Shown: positions 35,590 to 43,687 of the stretch, piece after piece
How positions within the stretch are numbered: position 1 is the stretch's first letter
How the letters are laid out: each line of letters begins with the position of its first letter
Position numbers and translations under genes: made by a program
NCBI RefSeq assembly: GCF_000178455.1
Contig: NZ_ADNU01000023.1
Coordinates: forward strand, 62,001 to 126,000
Direction of reading: 5' to 3'
Length of the DNA: 64,000 nucleotides
From: Brevibacterium mcbrellneri ATCC 49030
GTDB taxonomy: Bacteria; Actinomycetota; Actinomycetes; Actinomycetales; Brevibacteriaceae
The notes under the pieces: generated by a model
Databases searched by the model: none
Told to the model about the DNA's origin: nothing
Seen by the model: only the letters and a program-made list of their open reading frames with translations

Positions 35590-35844
35590 TCACTCGGTGC
35601 CTCTAGACTTTTTCTTATTCGCTCTCTTTTCTACTCTGCGTTGACGTGCCCGGGCACGTTTGGTTTTGCGGATTTTGACAACCCAACGCGGAACAAAGGG
35701 CCACGGCAGTGGAATCCCGAGAGCGCCGGTGAAGCCGATGACTCCAACGAGGAATGCAATAACGATAGGCACCTGGAATACCGTTTGGATAGGCTCGGAA
35801 AGGCGAAAGGCCTCGACTAGTCCTGCGGCGCCTGCTGCGCCCAT
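35590..35844 (-). CDS. Small basic membrane protein (island)
   Basis: 84 aa. A short N-terminus is followed by one to two hydrophobic stretches (about 20-50, PIVIAFLVGVIGFTGALGIPLPWPF) and a strongly basic tail (RKTKRARARQRRVEKRANKKK). It starts 2 nt after the stop of the neighbouring small gene and is probably co-translated with it. The function is unknown; the size and charge would also suit a toxin-like peptide, but nothing proves it. Confidence 0.55.
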   Translation of the reverse strand: MGAAGAAGLVEAFRLSEPIQTVFQVPIVIAFLVGVIGFTGALGIPLPWPFVPRWVVKIRKTKRARARQRRVEKRANKKKSRGTE

Positions 35845-35846
35845 GA

Positions 35847-36029
35847 TCAGCGAGCCGTAGGGGAAATATAGAGTGCGCCATCACTGTCTGCGCCTTGCGC
35901 ATCGCCGGTGTCGTACCAGGCCTCCGATTCGGGAGTCCTCCGCACGCCCAAGATGTAATAAATCCAATAGAGGATCATGAAAAGGAACAACCCCAGAGCA
36001 ACGAGTAACTCGGTTGTATCCATTCTCAT
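35847..36029 (-). CDS. Tiny single-pass membrane protein (island)
   Basis: 60 codons from ATG 36029, with GGAGG 9 nt upstream (a second ATG is two codons later). Residues about 8-28 form one hydrophobic helix (LLVALGLFLFMILYWIYYIL), followed by an acidic tail (ESEAWYDTGDAQGADSDG). It is the first of two coupled small genes. The good RBS and coupling argue that it is real. No family is recognised. Confidence 0.6.
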   Translation of the reverse strand: MRMDTTELLVALGLFLFMILYWIYYILGVRRTPESEAWYDTGDAQGADSDGALYISPTAR

Positions 36030-36191
36030 AGACTGTGCCCTCCGGTGGACGCTTGTGGCGGTACCGAATAGAAACGTACCAGCCTTCGGTTAGGTCGGGC
36101 ATGTAGTGAAACTTAGACCATGCGAGTTAATCCGAGCTGCGATGGTGGCATGTACGCCTGTCGGGCGGGATTGTAGAGGTAAGGCGGTTCC

Positions 36192-37127
36192 TCAGTATTT
36201 CCACAAGGGCAATGTGGCCCAATCGGTGGGGACTCCCATGTGGCTAAGAGGAAGAATCTTTGTTTGTGGGTAAGTTGTCAACACTGTCGGAAGGGTCGTT
36301 CTGTCGCCAATGCCGAGTTCGGCCAAGAGGTATTGAATGAGCGTGAGCTGACCGAAGGATCTGTTGATTGCGTTTGCCACTGGGGCGAGTTCAGGAACGT
36401 CGTGCTTGGCGGGCAGCTTCGGCTTCAACGTATAGACCCGATTGAACATGCGGTTGTGATGTGCTGAGTAGTTTCGAACAATATTCAATGTTCTAAGCCA
36501 CGAACCAAACTGTGATGCAGATAGTCTGATCTGGGATGCAATGGTGTCTCGTGCGTCTATTGGCGCGAGTTGGTAGAGATATGACAGCGCGCCCCAGTCG
36601 ATGATCTCAACAGCCGCCCAAATGGGCAGTTGCCCTGAATACTTCTTCTTGTGATGAGCAACGAAGTCTTCGCGCGACCGCGACAACTCCTTGTCAAAGA
36701 TGCCCCTCCACTCCGTGTAGGTTCGAGACGGTTTAGCGGACGGCTTTTTATTTCTGGCAACCGGGCCAAGTAGGTCGGGTTTCAAATGAATCAGAGGATC
36801 GATGCGCCCGAGTTCGTGTCCCAAAGCTGAACGGAGTGCCAGCTCGATGGGAATTAGGCAGGTGAACACACCTGCCCGAAGTCGTTCATCAAATTCATAC
36901 AGCGCAAATACTTCTTCAAAGGAAGTGCCATTGACGAACGTATCGAGTCGCTGCCTGCGGTTTGGAGACATTTCACGGTATGGGTACCAGTACCCTGAGA
37001 GTCGGTAGTAGCTCACGTGTTCGAGTGTTCGACGGGCCTCGACCTCATCCTCAAACTTCATACCACGCGAGCGCAGGATATCGATCTGTTGTCCATGTGA
37101 CTTGAAGATTTTCGACGCCTGCGACAT
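36192..37127 (-). CDS. Abi_2 family abortive-infection protein (AbiF/AbiD-like)
   Basis: ATG 37127 lies about 9 nt after GAAGGGA; a start 38 codons further up would run through a promoter and hairpin and is rejected. The 311-aa protein has the Abi_2 pattern: HVSYYRLSGYWYPYR near residue 35, FEEVFALYEFDERLR, IPIELALRSALGHELG, and near residue 220 the R-x4-H motif NIVRNYSAHHNRMFNR, matching a HEPN-type RNase site. Members of this family stop phage growth by killing or arresting the cell. It lies in the small island behind ssrA and is monocistronic. Confidence 0.88.
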   Translation of the reverse strand: MSQASKIFKSHGQQIDILRSRGMKFEDEVEARRTLEHVSYYRLSGYWYPYREMSPNRRQRLDTFVNGTSFEEVFALYEFDERLRAGVFTCLIPIELALRSALGHELGRIDPLIHLKPDLLGPVARNKKPSAKPSRTYTEWRGIFDKELSRSREDFVAHHKKKYSGQLPIWAAVEIIDWGALSYLYQLAPIDARDTIASQIRLSASQFGSWLRTLNIVRNYSAHHNRMFNRVYTLKPKLPAKHDVPELAPVANAINRSFGQLTLIQYLLAELGIGDRTTLPTVLTTYPQTKILPLSHMGVPTDWATLPLWKY

Positions 37128-37149
37128 CTGATTTCCCTTCAGAAGTGCG

Positions 37150-37201
37150 AAGAAAAATGAGGACCGGCCCTGGACTGCCACGAAGAGCAGCGGAACCGGT
37201 C
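37150..37201 (-). ncRNA. Hairpin plus U-tract leader upstream of the Abi gene (candidate small RNA or attenuator)
   Basis: Read on the minus strand, GACCGG (37201-37196) pairs with CCGGTC (37167-37162), and inside this CTGC pairs with GCAG, giving an interrupted hairpin. CTCATTTTTCTT follows directly. A transcript from the promoter at 37213-37241 would fold this way and could stop about 35-45 nt later, before the Abi start at 37127. It could be an attenuator or a short RNA with its own role. Confidence 0.45.
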
Positions 37202-37212
37202 TTGGTGGTGTA

Positions 37213-37241
37213 ATTCTACCGTATTCAACGCTTGCGGGCAA
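37213..37241 (-). promoter_or_regulatory. Promoter of the Abi gene
   Basis: On the minus strand TTGCCC (-35, 37241-37236) and TAGAAT (-10, 37218-37213) are separated by exactly 17 nt. Transcription should begin near 37206, about 80 nt before the ATG. Confidence 0.6.
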
Positions 37242-37498
37242 CGGCCAGACGAAACGGCGCTAAGTGAGCGTCTCGCCCCAACGCTCCCAACACTCGACCG
37301 AAGTGCCGCAAAACTTGTACCACCCCGCCTCCGCCTCCAGCACCCCGCACAACCACTCTCACCAGGCCTCATGTGACGAAAAGTGGCAAAGATAACAATT
37401 TGAACGCGCCTTTCGTGTCGCCGCCTCAAAGTTGTGAGGAGACTCACAGGTGACGCTATAGTGAAGCATTACGTGATCCATAACACACTGGAGGAAGC

Positions 37499-39157
37499 AT
37501 GCGGTCTGCATGGAAAAAGAAGGCGTTCGGCGCTGTTGCCGTTGTCGCCTCAATGGCTTTAGCCGTAACTGGATGCGCCAAGTCGCAACGTGGCGAAGGT
37601 GGCGGGGGAGACGTCGACGGCCACTTTATTTTTGCTGCGTCATCTGACCCCAAAACGCTTGACCCAGCGTTTGCAAGCGACGGTGAGTCATTCCGCATTA
37701 CTCGCCAGATCATGGAAGGGCTGGTGGGTACTAAGCCTGGAACGGCTGACCCAGCTCCTCTCTTGGCCGAATCATGGGACACCAGCGAGGACGGCCTGTC
37801 CTACACCTTCCACTTGAAGGAAGGCGTGAAGTTCCACGACGGAACCGACTTCAACGCTGAAGCAGTCTGCGCAAACTTTGACCGTTGGTACAACTTCACG
37901 GGCATCCAGCAGTCTGAAGCAGTTGCGTACTACTACGGCAAGCTCTTCCGTGGCTTTAAGGACAAGCCAGAAGACGCTGTGTACAAGTCTTGCGAAGCTA
38001 CCGACGAGAAGACCGCAAAGGTCGACCTGGCCCAGCCATTCGCTGGATTCATTGCTGCTCTGTCACTCCCAGCATTCTCCATGCAGTCGCCAGAAGCCAT
38101 GGAAAAGTACAACGCTGACAAGATTGGTGGAAGTGCTGAAGCTCCAGAAATGAGCGAATACGCTCGCGAACACCCAACGGGCACCGGCCCGTTCAAGTTC
38201 GAAGCGTGGAACCCTGGTCAGGACATCAAGCTGAAACTCAACGAAGACTACTGGGGCGAAAAGGGACAGATCAACCAGATCACGTTCCGTGTCATCGACG
38301 ACCCGGTTGCCCGTAAGCAGTCCTTGGAAGCAGGCGAAATTGACGGTTACGACCTGGTTGCACCTGGTGACGTCAAGCCACTGTCTGACGCAGGCTTCAA
38401 CGTGATGAACCGCGACCCATTCACCATCCTGTACTTGGGCTTCAACCAAGAAGTCAAGGAACTCCAGGACGTCAAGGTGCGCCAGGCGATCAGCTACGCG
38501 ATCGACAAGGACGCCCTCATCAAGCAGACCCTTCCTGAAGGAACCAAGCCCGCTGTCACGTTCATCCCTGACAGTGTGAACGGTTACACCGAAGACGTCG
38601 AAAAGTACGAATACAACCAGGAAAAGGCTAAACAGCTTCTGAAAGAAGCCGGCTACGAAGACGGTTTCACTATCGACTTCAACTACCCGACTGGCGTTTC
38701 ACGTCCGTACATGCCTACTCCTGAACAGGTGTTCTCCAACATTTCTGGTCAGCTTGAACAGGTTGGCATTAAGACCAAGGCTGTTCCGGAAAAGTGGTCT
38801 CCTGACTACCTTGACCGTATCCAGGGTGGCAAAAACCACGGCATCCACCTCTTGGGATGGACCGGTGACTACAACGACACCGACAACTTCGTAGGTGTGT
38901 TCTTCGGGACCGAGAAGCCAGAGTTCGGTTTCAACAACCCTGAACTCTTCAAGGCGCTTTCGGACGCCCGTAAGGAACCAAAGTTGGAGAAGCAGACGCC
39001 ACTGTACGAAGACATCAACAAGAAGGTTGCTGAGTTTGCACCGGCCGTGCCTTTGGCACACCCTGCTCCATCGCTCGCGTTCTCAGAACGCGTGGAGGAC
39101 TTCCCGGTCTCACCTGTCAACGATGAAGTCTTCAACGAGATCAAGCTGTCTAAGTAA
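37499..39157 (+). CDS. Peptide ABC transporter substrate-binding lipoprotein (SBP family 5)
   Basis: 552 aa, ATG 37499 behind GGAGGAAG. There is a clear lipoprotein signal peptide with lipobox AVTGC (acylated C26). The mature protein has the family 5 hallmarks: SSDPKTLDPAFASDGES, then LAESWDTSEDGLSYTFHLKEGVKFHDG, and YWGEKGQINQITFRVIDD. It binds oligo- or dipeptides outside the membrane for the two permeases and fused ATPase encoded next. Codon choice is strongly biased (many AAG, GAA, CCA), as in highly expressed genes. An intercistronic terminator-like stem follows. Confidence 0.93.
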   Translation: MRSAWKKKAFGAVAVVASMALAVTGCAKSQRGEGGGGDVDGHFIFAASSDPKTLDPAFASDGESFRITRQIMEGLVGTKPGTADPAPLLAESWDTSEDGLSYTFHLKEGVKFHDGTDFNAEAVCANFDRWYNFTGIQQSEAVAYYYGKLFRGFKDKPEDAVYKSCEATDEKTAKVDLAQPFAGFIAALSLPAFSMQSPEAMEKYNADKIGGSAEAPEMSEYAREHPTGTGPFKFEAWNPGQDIKLKLNEDYWGEKGQINQITFRVIDDPVARKQSLEAGEIDGYDLVAPGDVKPLSDAGFNVMNRDPFTILYLGFNQEVKELQDVKVRQAISYAIDKDALIKQTLPEGTKPAVTFIPDSVNGYTEDVEKYEYNQEKAKQLLKEAGYEDGFTIDFNYPTGVSRPYMPTPEQVFSNISGQLEQVGIKTKAVPEKWSPDYLDRIQGGKNHGIHLLGWTGDYNDTDNFVGVFFGTEKPEFGFNNPELFKALSDARKEPKLEKQTPLYEDINKKVAEFAPAVPLAHPAPSLAFSERVEDFPVSPVNDEVFNEIKLSK

Positions 39158-39198
39158 GACCGCGCCCGAGGTGTCAGCCCGGTTGGTCTGATACCTCA

Positions 39199-39235
39199 CC
39201 AAAAGGGGTGGAGCGACTCCGCTCCACCCCTTTGG
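39199..39235 (+). terminator. Intercistronic hairpin after the peptide-binding lipoprotein gene
   Basis: A strong stem (AAAGGGGTGGAGCG with its complement, 39202-39215 / 39220-39234, tetraloop) sits between binding-protein and permease genes. Partial termination here would give more binding protein than channel. Confidence 0.8.
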
Positions 39236-39278
39236 CCGGTCATTTTGACGCTGAAATACAACTGAAAGGCATCTGCCC

Positions 39279-40283
39279 GTGCTTCGACTTATAGGCAAGC
39301 GGCTCTTGCTGCTTATCCCTACGCTTTTTGGGCTTTCAATTCTCCTGTTCTTATGGGTGCGCGCTCTACCAGGTGGCCCTGCAACTGCACTGTTGGGTGA
39401 CAAGGCCACGCCCGAGGCCGTTGCGGCTGTGAATAAGGCGTACGGTTTCGACCGCCCCATATTAGAGCAATACTTCGTGTACATGAGCAAGATTCTGACA
39501 GGTGACTTTGGAAGGTCAATCCTTACCAATAGGCCTGTTCTTGAAGAGTTTGCCGCTCGCTTTCCCGCAACGCTTGAACTGTCAATTTTTGCAATCATCT
39601 TTGCGGTCGTCGTGGGTATTCCATTGGGCTACTGGGCTGCACGCAACGTAGGGAAGTGGCAAGACCACCTGGCTGTTCTCTTCTCGCTGTTTGGCGTGGT
39701 TATCCCTGTGTTCTTCCTGGCATTCCTCCTCAAATGGGTGTTTGCCGTTGAACTGGGTTGGCTACCCACCGATGGTCGACAAGACCCACGTATCGACGCC
39801 ACCCACTACACCAACTTCTACATTTGGGACGGAATCAGCACGGGCGAATTCGACGCCGCCTGGGACGCCTTCCTCCACCTCATCCTTCCGGGAGTGGCAC
39901 TGGGAACAATACCGTTGGCCATCATCGCGCGTATTACACGCGCAGCTGTTCTCGAAGTGCAAAACGCGGACTACGTTCGCACAGCACAAGCAAAGGGCCT
40001 AGCACCCCGTCTTATCCGTAGCCGGTTCGTGATCCGCAACTCAATGCTTCCTGTGATCACTACCATGGGTCTACAACTTGGTTTGCTGATCTCTGGTGCA
40101 GTTCTTACAGAAACAGTGTTTGCGTTCAACGGGATCGGCTCGTTCTTGTGGGGCGCGATCTTTAACCTCGACTTCCCAGTCTTGCAAGGCTTCATCATCT
40201 TTATTGCGCTGATCTATTCGATCATCAACTTGATCGTCGACGTGTCTTATGGACTCATCGACCCGAGGGTGCGTGTGTCATGA
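39279..40283 (+). CDS. Peptide ABC transporter permease (DppB/OppB-like)
   Basis: 334 aa from GTG 39279. The N-terminus MLRLIGKRLLLLIPTLFG is the standard DppB start. About six membrane segments and the ATPase-contact EAA loop (YVRTAQAKGLAPRLI) are present. The stop overlaps the next permease by ATGA. Confidence 0.93.
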   Translation: MLRLIGKRLLLLIPTLFGLSILLFLWVRALPGGPATALLGDKATPEAVAAVNKAYGFDRPILEQYFVYMSKILTGDFGRSILTNRPVLEEFAARFPATLELSIFAIIFAVVVGIPLGYWAARNVGKWQDHLAVLFSLFGVVIPVFFLAFLLKWVFAVELGWLPTDGRQDPRIDATHYTNFYIWDGISTGEFDAAWDAFLHLILPGVALGTIPLAIIARITRAAVLEVQNADYVRTAQAKGLAPRLIRSRFVIRNSMLPVITTMGLQLGLLISGAVLTETVFAFNGIGSFLWGAIFNLDFPVLQGFIIFIALIYSIINLIVDVSYGLIDPRVRVS

Positions 40284-41278
40284 CAATGAATCTTCCTCCA
40301 AAACCAGGCGGCGCAGCCGCCAACAACGCTGACAATCTCGCTGCGAGCCCTGAACAGGTTCAAGCAGGACTCACACAGACAACATCGGAACCCACGATGG
40401 ACCAAAAAGGTACGTCGGTGTGGAAAGATGCTTCCTTGCGGCTACGCAAGAACCCTGCGGCAATTGCGGGCTTTGTGATTGTGGCTCTGTTCGTTCTGGT
40501 CAGTATTCTGGCTCCTGTTTTGGCGCCACATCCTGGCACTGCGGTCCCCGGGGCGCGCGAAATCACCCCCAGCCACATTCCTGGACCCGGTGAGCTGTCA
40601 GAGTTTCCACTAGGGCTCGACCGCTTTGGTGGCGATGTCCTATCCAAGCTCATTTGGGGTGCGCAGTCATCCTTGGTCATCGGTGTCGTATCGACAGCAT
40701 TGGGCCTCTTGGGAGGTATGCTCCTTGGCCTGCTCGCCGGCACGTTTGGCGGATGGGTAGACGGCCTGGTGATGCGTATTGTCGACATCTTGCTGTCGGT
40801 TCCTAACCTTCTGCTGGCGGTCTCAATCGCAGCTATTCTGGGCCAGACTCCGTACGCGGTCATGATCGCAATCGGTGTTTCCCAGGTTCCGATCTTTGCG
40901 CGGCTTTTGCGGTCTTCCATGCTCACGCAGAAGGGACAAGACTACGTGCTGGCCGCCCAGACTCTGGGGCTTAGCCGGGGAACCATCACCATGAGTCACA
41001 TTCTTCCTAACTCCCTTGGCCCTGTGATCGTGCAGGCGACGCTGACTCTCGCCACCGCCGTCATTGACGCTGCCGCACTGTCGTTCTTGGGACTTGGTGG
41101 TGGACGTCCAGAAACCGCCGAGTGGGGCCGAATGCTGACCTATGCGCAGTCGGAACTTGGAACAGCGCCCTGGCTTGCGTTCCTCCCAGGCATTTGCATT
41201 GCGCTGACGGCTTTGGGCTTCACGCTTATGGGCGAATCGCTCCGCGAAGCTCTCGACCCCAAATCACGGGCAAGGTGA
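40280..41278 (+). CDS. Peptide ABC transporter permease (DppC/OppC-like)
   Basis: 332 aa, ATG 40280 coupled to the previous stop. It has a polar N-terminus of about 55 residues, then a membrane domain with LRKNPAAIAGFVIVALF, the DppC-type motif FPLGLDRFGGDVLSKLIWG (the usual form has GTD), and the EAA loop YVLAAQTLGLSRG. With the DppB-like subunit it forms the channel. Confidence 0.93.
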   Translation: MTMNLPPKPGGAAANNADNLAASPEQVQAGLTQTTSEPTMDQKGTSVWKDASLRLRKNPAAIAGFVIVALFVLVSILAPVLAPHPGTAVPGAREITPSHIPGPGELSEFPLGLDRFGGDVLSKLIWGAQSSLVIGVVSTALGLLGGMLLGLLAGTFGGWVDGLVMRIVDILLSVPNLLLAVSIAAILGQTPYAVMIAIGVSQVPIFARLLRSSMLTQKGQDYVLAAQTLGLSRGTITMSHILPNSLGPVIVQATLTLATAVIDAAALSFLGLGGGRPETAEWGRMLTYAQSELGTAPWLAFLPGICIALTALGFTLMGESLREALDPKSRAR

Positions 41279-41282
41279 CACC

Positions 41283-42944
41283 ATGACTCAGACTCCTAAA
41301 GAAACACCTAACCTCCTTACGATTCAAGACCTCGAAGTCTCTTTCACCACCATGCACGGCAAGGTGCAAGCGGTGGAAGGCGCCAGTATGGAACTGCCAG
41401 CAGGTGGAACACTGGCAATCGTGGGGGAATCCGGATCAGGTAAATCCACCACCGCAATGGCAACCATTGGTCTGCTGCCCGGCAGCGGAAAAGTGACCGC
41501 TGGTTCTATTGTTTTTGACGGTCAAGAACTCGTGGGGCTGGCAGAACCAAAAATGCGTAGCATCCGAGGTCGTCAGATTGGGTTGGTTCCGCAGGACCCC
41601 ATGAGTAACCTCAACCCGGTGTCACGGATCGGAACCCAGATTTCTGAAACCCTTCTCACTCACAAACTGGCGACCAAACAGACGGTGCAGGAACAGGTTG
41701 TGGAAGTGATGGCTCAGGCCGGTATTCCGGAACCTGAAAGGCGTGCTAAACAGTTCCCGCACGAACTTTCAGGCGGGTTGCGTCAGCGTGCGCTCATCGC
41801 GATTGCTTTGGCATGTAAGCCCAAACTTCTCATCGCAGACGAACCCACCTCGGCGTTGGACGTCACTGTTCAGCAGGTGATTCTTGACCAGATTGACTCG
41901 ATGACCGCAGAGCTAGGAACCTCGGTTCTGCTCATCACACACGACCTGGGACTAGCGGCCGAACGGGCCCAGAACCTGGTGGTCATGCACCGGGGGAAGG
42001 TTGTGGAATTCGGCTCATCTCGTCAGCTTTTGGAAGACCCGCAACACCCGTACACGCAGTCGCTGGTCAAAGCGGCGCCGTCAGTTGCTGCGGCTCGTCT
42101 GCTCACCCAGGAGCACACAACGGGAGAGACCGGCGCGGAGGCGAAAGAGGAAGAAAAGCCCCTTGTAGAGATTTCTGGCCTCACGAAGGTGTATCCAATT
42201 CGTGGGCAAGACGATTTCTACGCTGCAAAAAACGTGAGCCTGGAAATCCCTCGCGGAAAAGCGGTCTCGATCGTGGGGGAGTCCGGCTCGGGGAAAACGA
42301 CCACCGCTCGTATGCTTTTGAAGCTCATCGAGCCCACTGAAGGTTCCATTACCTTTGAAGGAAAAGACGTTTTGGCGCTCAAAGGTAAGGACCTCAAGGA
42401 CTTCCGGCAACGTGTACAAGCGGTGTTTCAGGACCCATACTCGTCGTTGAACCCCATGTTTACGGTGGGCAAGATCATTGAGGAACCTCTAGCGGCCTAC
42501 AAGCGGGGGAATGCCGCAGAGCGTCGCAAACGCGTTCTTGAGCTGATGGAACAAGTAGCACTGCCACAACACTTCTACCGCAGATACCCGGCCGAGCTCT
42601 CCGGAGGGCAACGTCAACGTATCTCAATCGCTCGCGCACTTGCGCTCAACCCCGACCTCATTGTGTGCGACGAACCTGTCAGCGCTCTTGACGTACTGGT
42701 GCAAGACCAGATCCTGAACCTGCTGAAGAACCTTCAAGAAGAACTGGGGCTGTCCTACCTGTTCATTTCGCACGACCTCGCCGTGGTTAGGCTCATCTCT
42801 GACTACGTGTGCGTGATGAAGGATGGTGAGCTGGTTGAAGCCTCAACTTCGGAAGAAGTGTTCACTAACCCGCGTCACCCGTATACGCGCAAACTCCTCG
42901 CTTCAATTCCCGGCAACGAACTCGGAATTGACGAAGCGAGCTGA
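41283..42944 (+). CDS. Peptide ABC transporter, fused ATP-binding protein (DppD-DppF)
   Basis: 553 aa holding two full ATPase domains. Domain 1: Walker A GESGSGKST (near residue 45), signature LSGGLRQRALIAIAL, LLIADEPTSALD. Domain 2 from about residue 290: GESGSGKTT, LSGGQRQRISIARAL, LIVCDEPVSALD. Each has the C-terminal extension (HPYTQSLVKAAPS, HPYTRKLLASIPG) typical of the Opp/Dpp family. The single fused chain replaces DppD and DppF, which is common in actinobacteria. Confidence 0.94.
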   Translation: MTQTPKETPNLLTIQDLEVSFTTMHGKVQAVEGASMELPAGGTLAIVGESGSGKSTTAMATIGLLPGSGKVTAGSIVFDGQELVGLAEPKMRSIRGRQIGLVPQDPMSNLNPVSRIGTQISETLLTHKLATKQTVQEQVVEVMAQAGIPEPERRAKQFPHELSGGLRQRALIAIALACKPKLLIADEPTSALDVTVQQVILDQIDSMTAELGTSVLLITHDLGLAAERAQNLVVMHRGKVVEFGSSRQLLEDPQHPYTQSLVKAAPSVAAARLLTQEHTTGETGAEAKEEEKPLVEISGLTKVYPIRGQDDFYAAKNVSLEIPRGKAVSIVGESGSGKTTTARMLLKLIEPTEGSITFEGKDVLALKGKDLKDFRQRVQAVFQDPYSSLNPMFTVGKIIEEPLAAYKRGNAAERRKRVLELMEQVALPQHFYRRYPAELSGGQRQRISIARALALNPDLIVCDEPVSALDVLVQDQILNLLKNLQEELGLSYLFISHDLAVVRLISDYVCVMKDGELVEASTSEEVFTNPRHPYTRKLLASIPGNELGIDEAS

Positions 42945-42952
42945 AACCAGGG

Positions 42953-42988
42953 GCCGTTCCTTGTCATGTAAGAATGACAAGGAACGGC
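42953..42988 (+). terminator. Hairpin ending the peptide transporter operon
   Basis: A perfect 15-bp stem (42953-42967 with 42974-42988, GCCGTTCCTTGTCAT and complement) with a 6-nt loop lies 9 nt after the stop. No T-run follows, so termination may be partial. Confidence 0.7.
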
Positions 42989-43132
42989 GCTGAAACAGTC
43001 GTAGTATCAGATCTGAAACAAAGTAATAGTCGAGACATTCAGTAGTTCTCAACGTTGCTATGGTTGAAGAGTTCGCGCTCAAGCAAAATGAGAACGTGTA
43101 GTCATGAGCGTGAGATGTGAAAGGGGGCCACG

Positions 43133-43687
43133 GTGTCGGTGCCGTTTGGATCAGGGCCGGGTGGTAATCCATTCGGAAGTTCACCGGTGAACCAGCCGGG
43201 AGGGCCACCAGCACAGCAACCAGGCATGGCGCCTCAACCTGGAATACCGCCACATGCACCTCAACAGGGCCACGCCCCTCACACCTCGGACTCTTCCAGC
43301 CCTTTTGGATCCCAAAACCTAGGCAGTCAACCAGGCGCGCAACAGGCCCCTGACGCACCGTTCGCAGCAGACTCCGGGCCCAGCGACCTCACCGTCGCCG
43401 GACCGCCCATGCACATTCTCTTCATCGTTCTTGGATGCGCAGCCCTGGGGATTATCATCGCGATACTGCCGTGGGGCTTCACCGGAATCATCGGATGGCT
43501 GATCGCCGGACCAGTCGCGATCCTCATGTTGGGGAACTTCACCACCACCGATGTGCGCAGGCGAGCCGCCGGCATGTACGCCTCACGCTCAGCCGCCACA
43601 ACCTTGTACTGGATGGCCGCGATTCTGACATTGATCGCTGTGATCGTGACCGCAATTCTGACAGCACTGTGGGTGGGACGCCTGTGA
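43133..43687 (+). CDS. Pro/Gly/Gln-rich protein with two C-terminal membrane segments
   Basis: GTG 43133 follows AAAGGGGG; 184 aa. Residues 1-85 are low-complexity (PGGNPFGSSP, QQPGMAPQPGIPPHAPQQGH). Two to three hydrophobic segments follow (about 90-130 and 152-182). It is the first gene of the nine-gene tubulin/GAP1 operon, and its stop overlaps the vWA gene start (GTGA). The disordered tail resembles those of later members of the operon and may serve as a docking surface. No family is assigned. Confidence 0.8.
   Translation: MSVPFGSGPGGNPFGSSPVNQPGGPPAQQPGMAPQPGIPPHAPQQGHAPHTSDSSSPFGSQNLGSQPGAQQAPDAPFAADSGPSDLTVAGPPMHILFIVLGCAALGIIIAILPWGFTGIIGWLIAGPVAILMLGNFTTTDVRRRAAGMYASRSAATTLYWMAAILTLIAVIVTAILTALWVGRL

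Noticed and set aside
36192-37241. Longer Abi ORF starting at 37241
   Set aside because: Its first 38 codons would span the promoter and hairpin and have no RBS; the ATG at 37127 has both RBS and family length.
43435-43684. Upstream extension of the vWA gene
   Set aside because: It would place about 80 residues ahead of a clear signal peptide and overlap the preceding gene. GTG 43684 is the coupled start.
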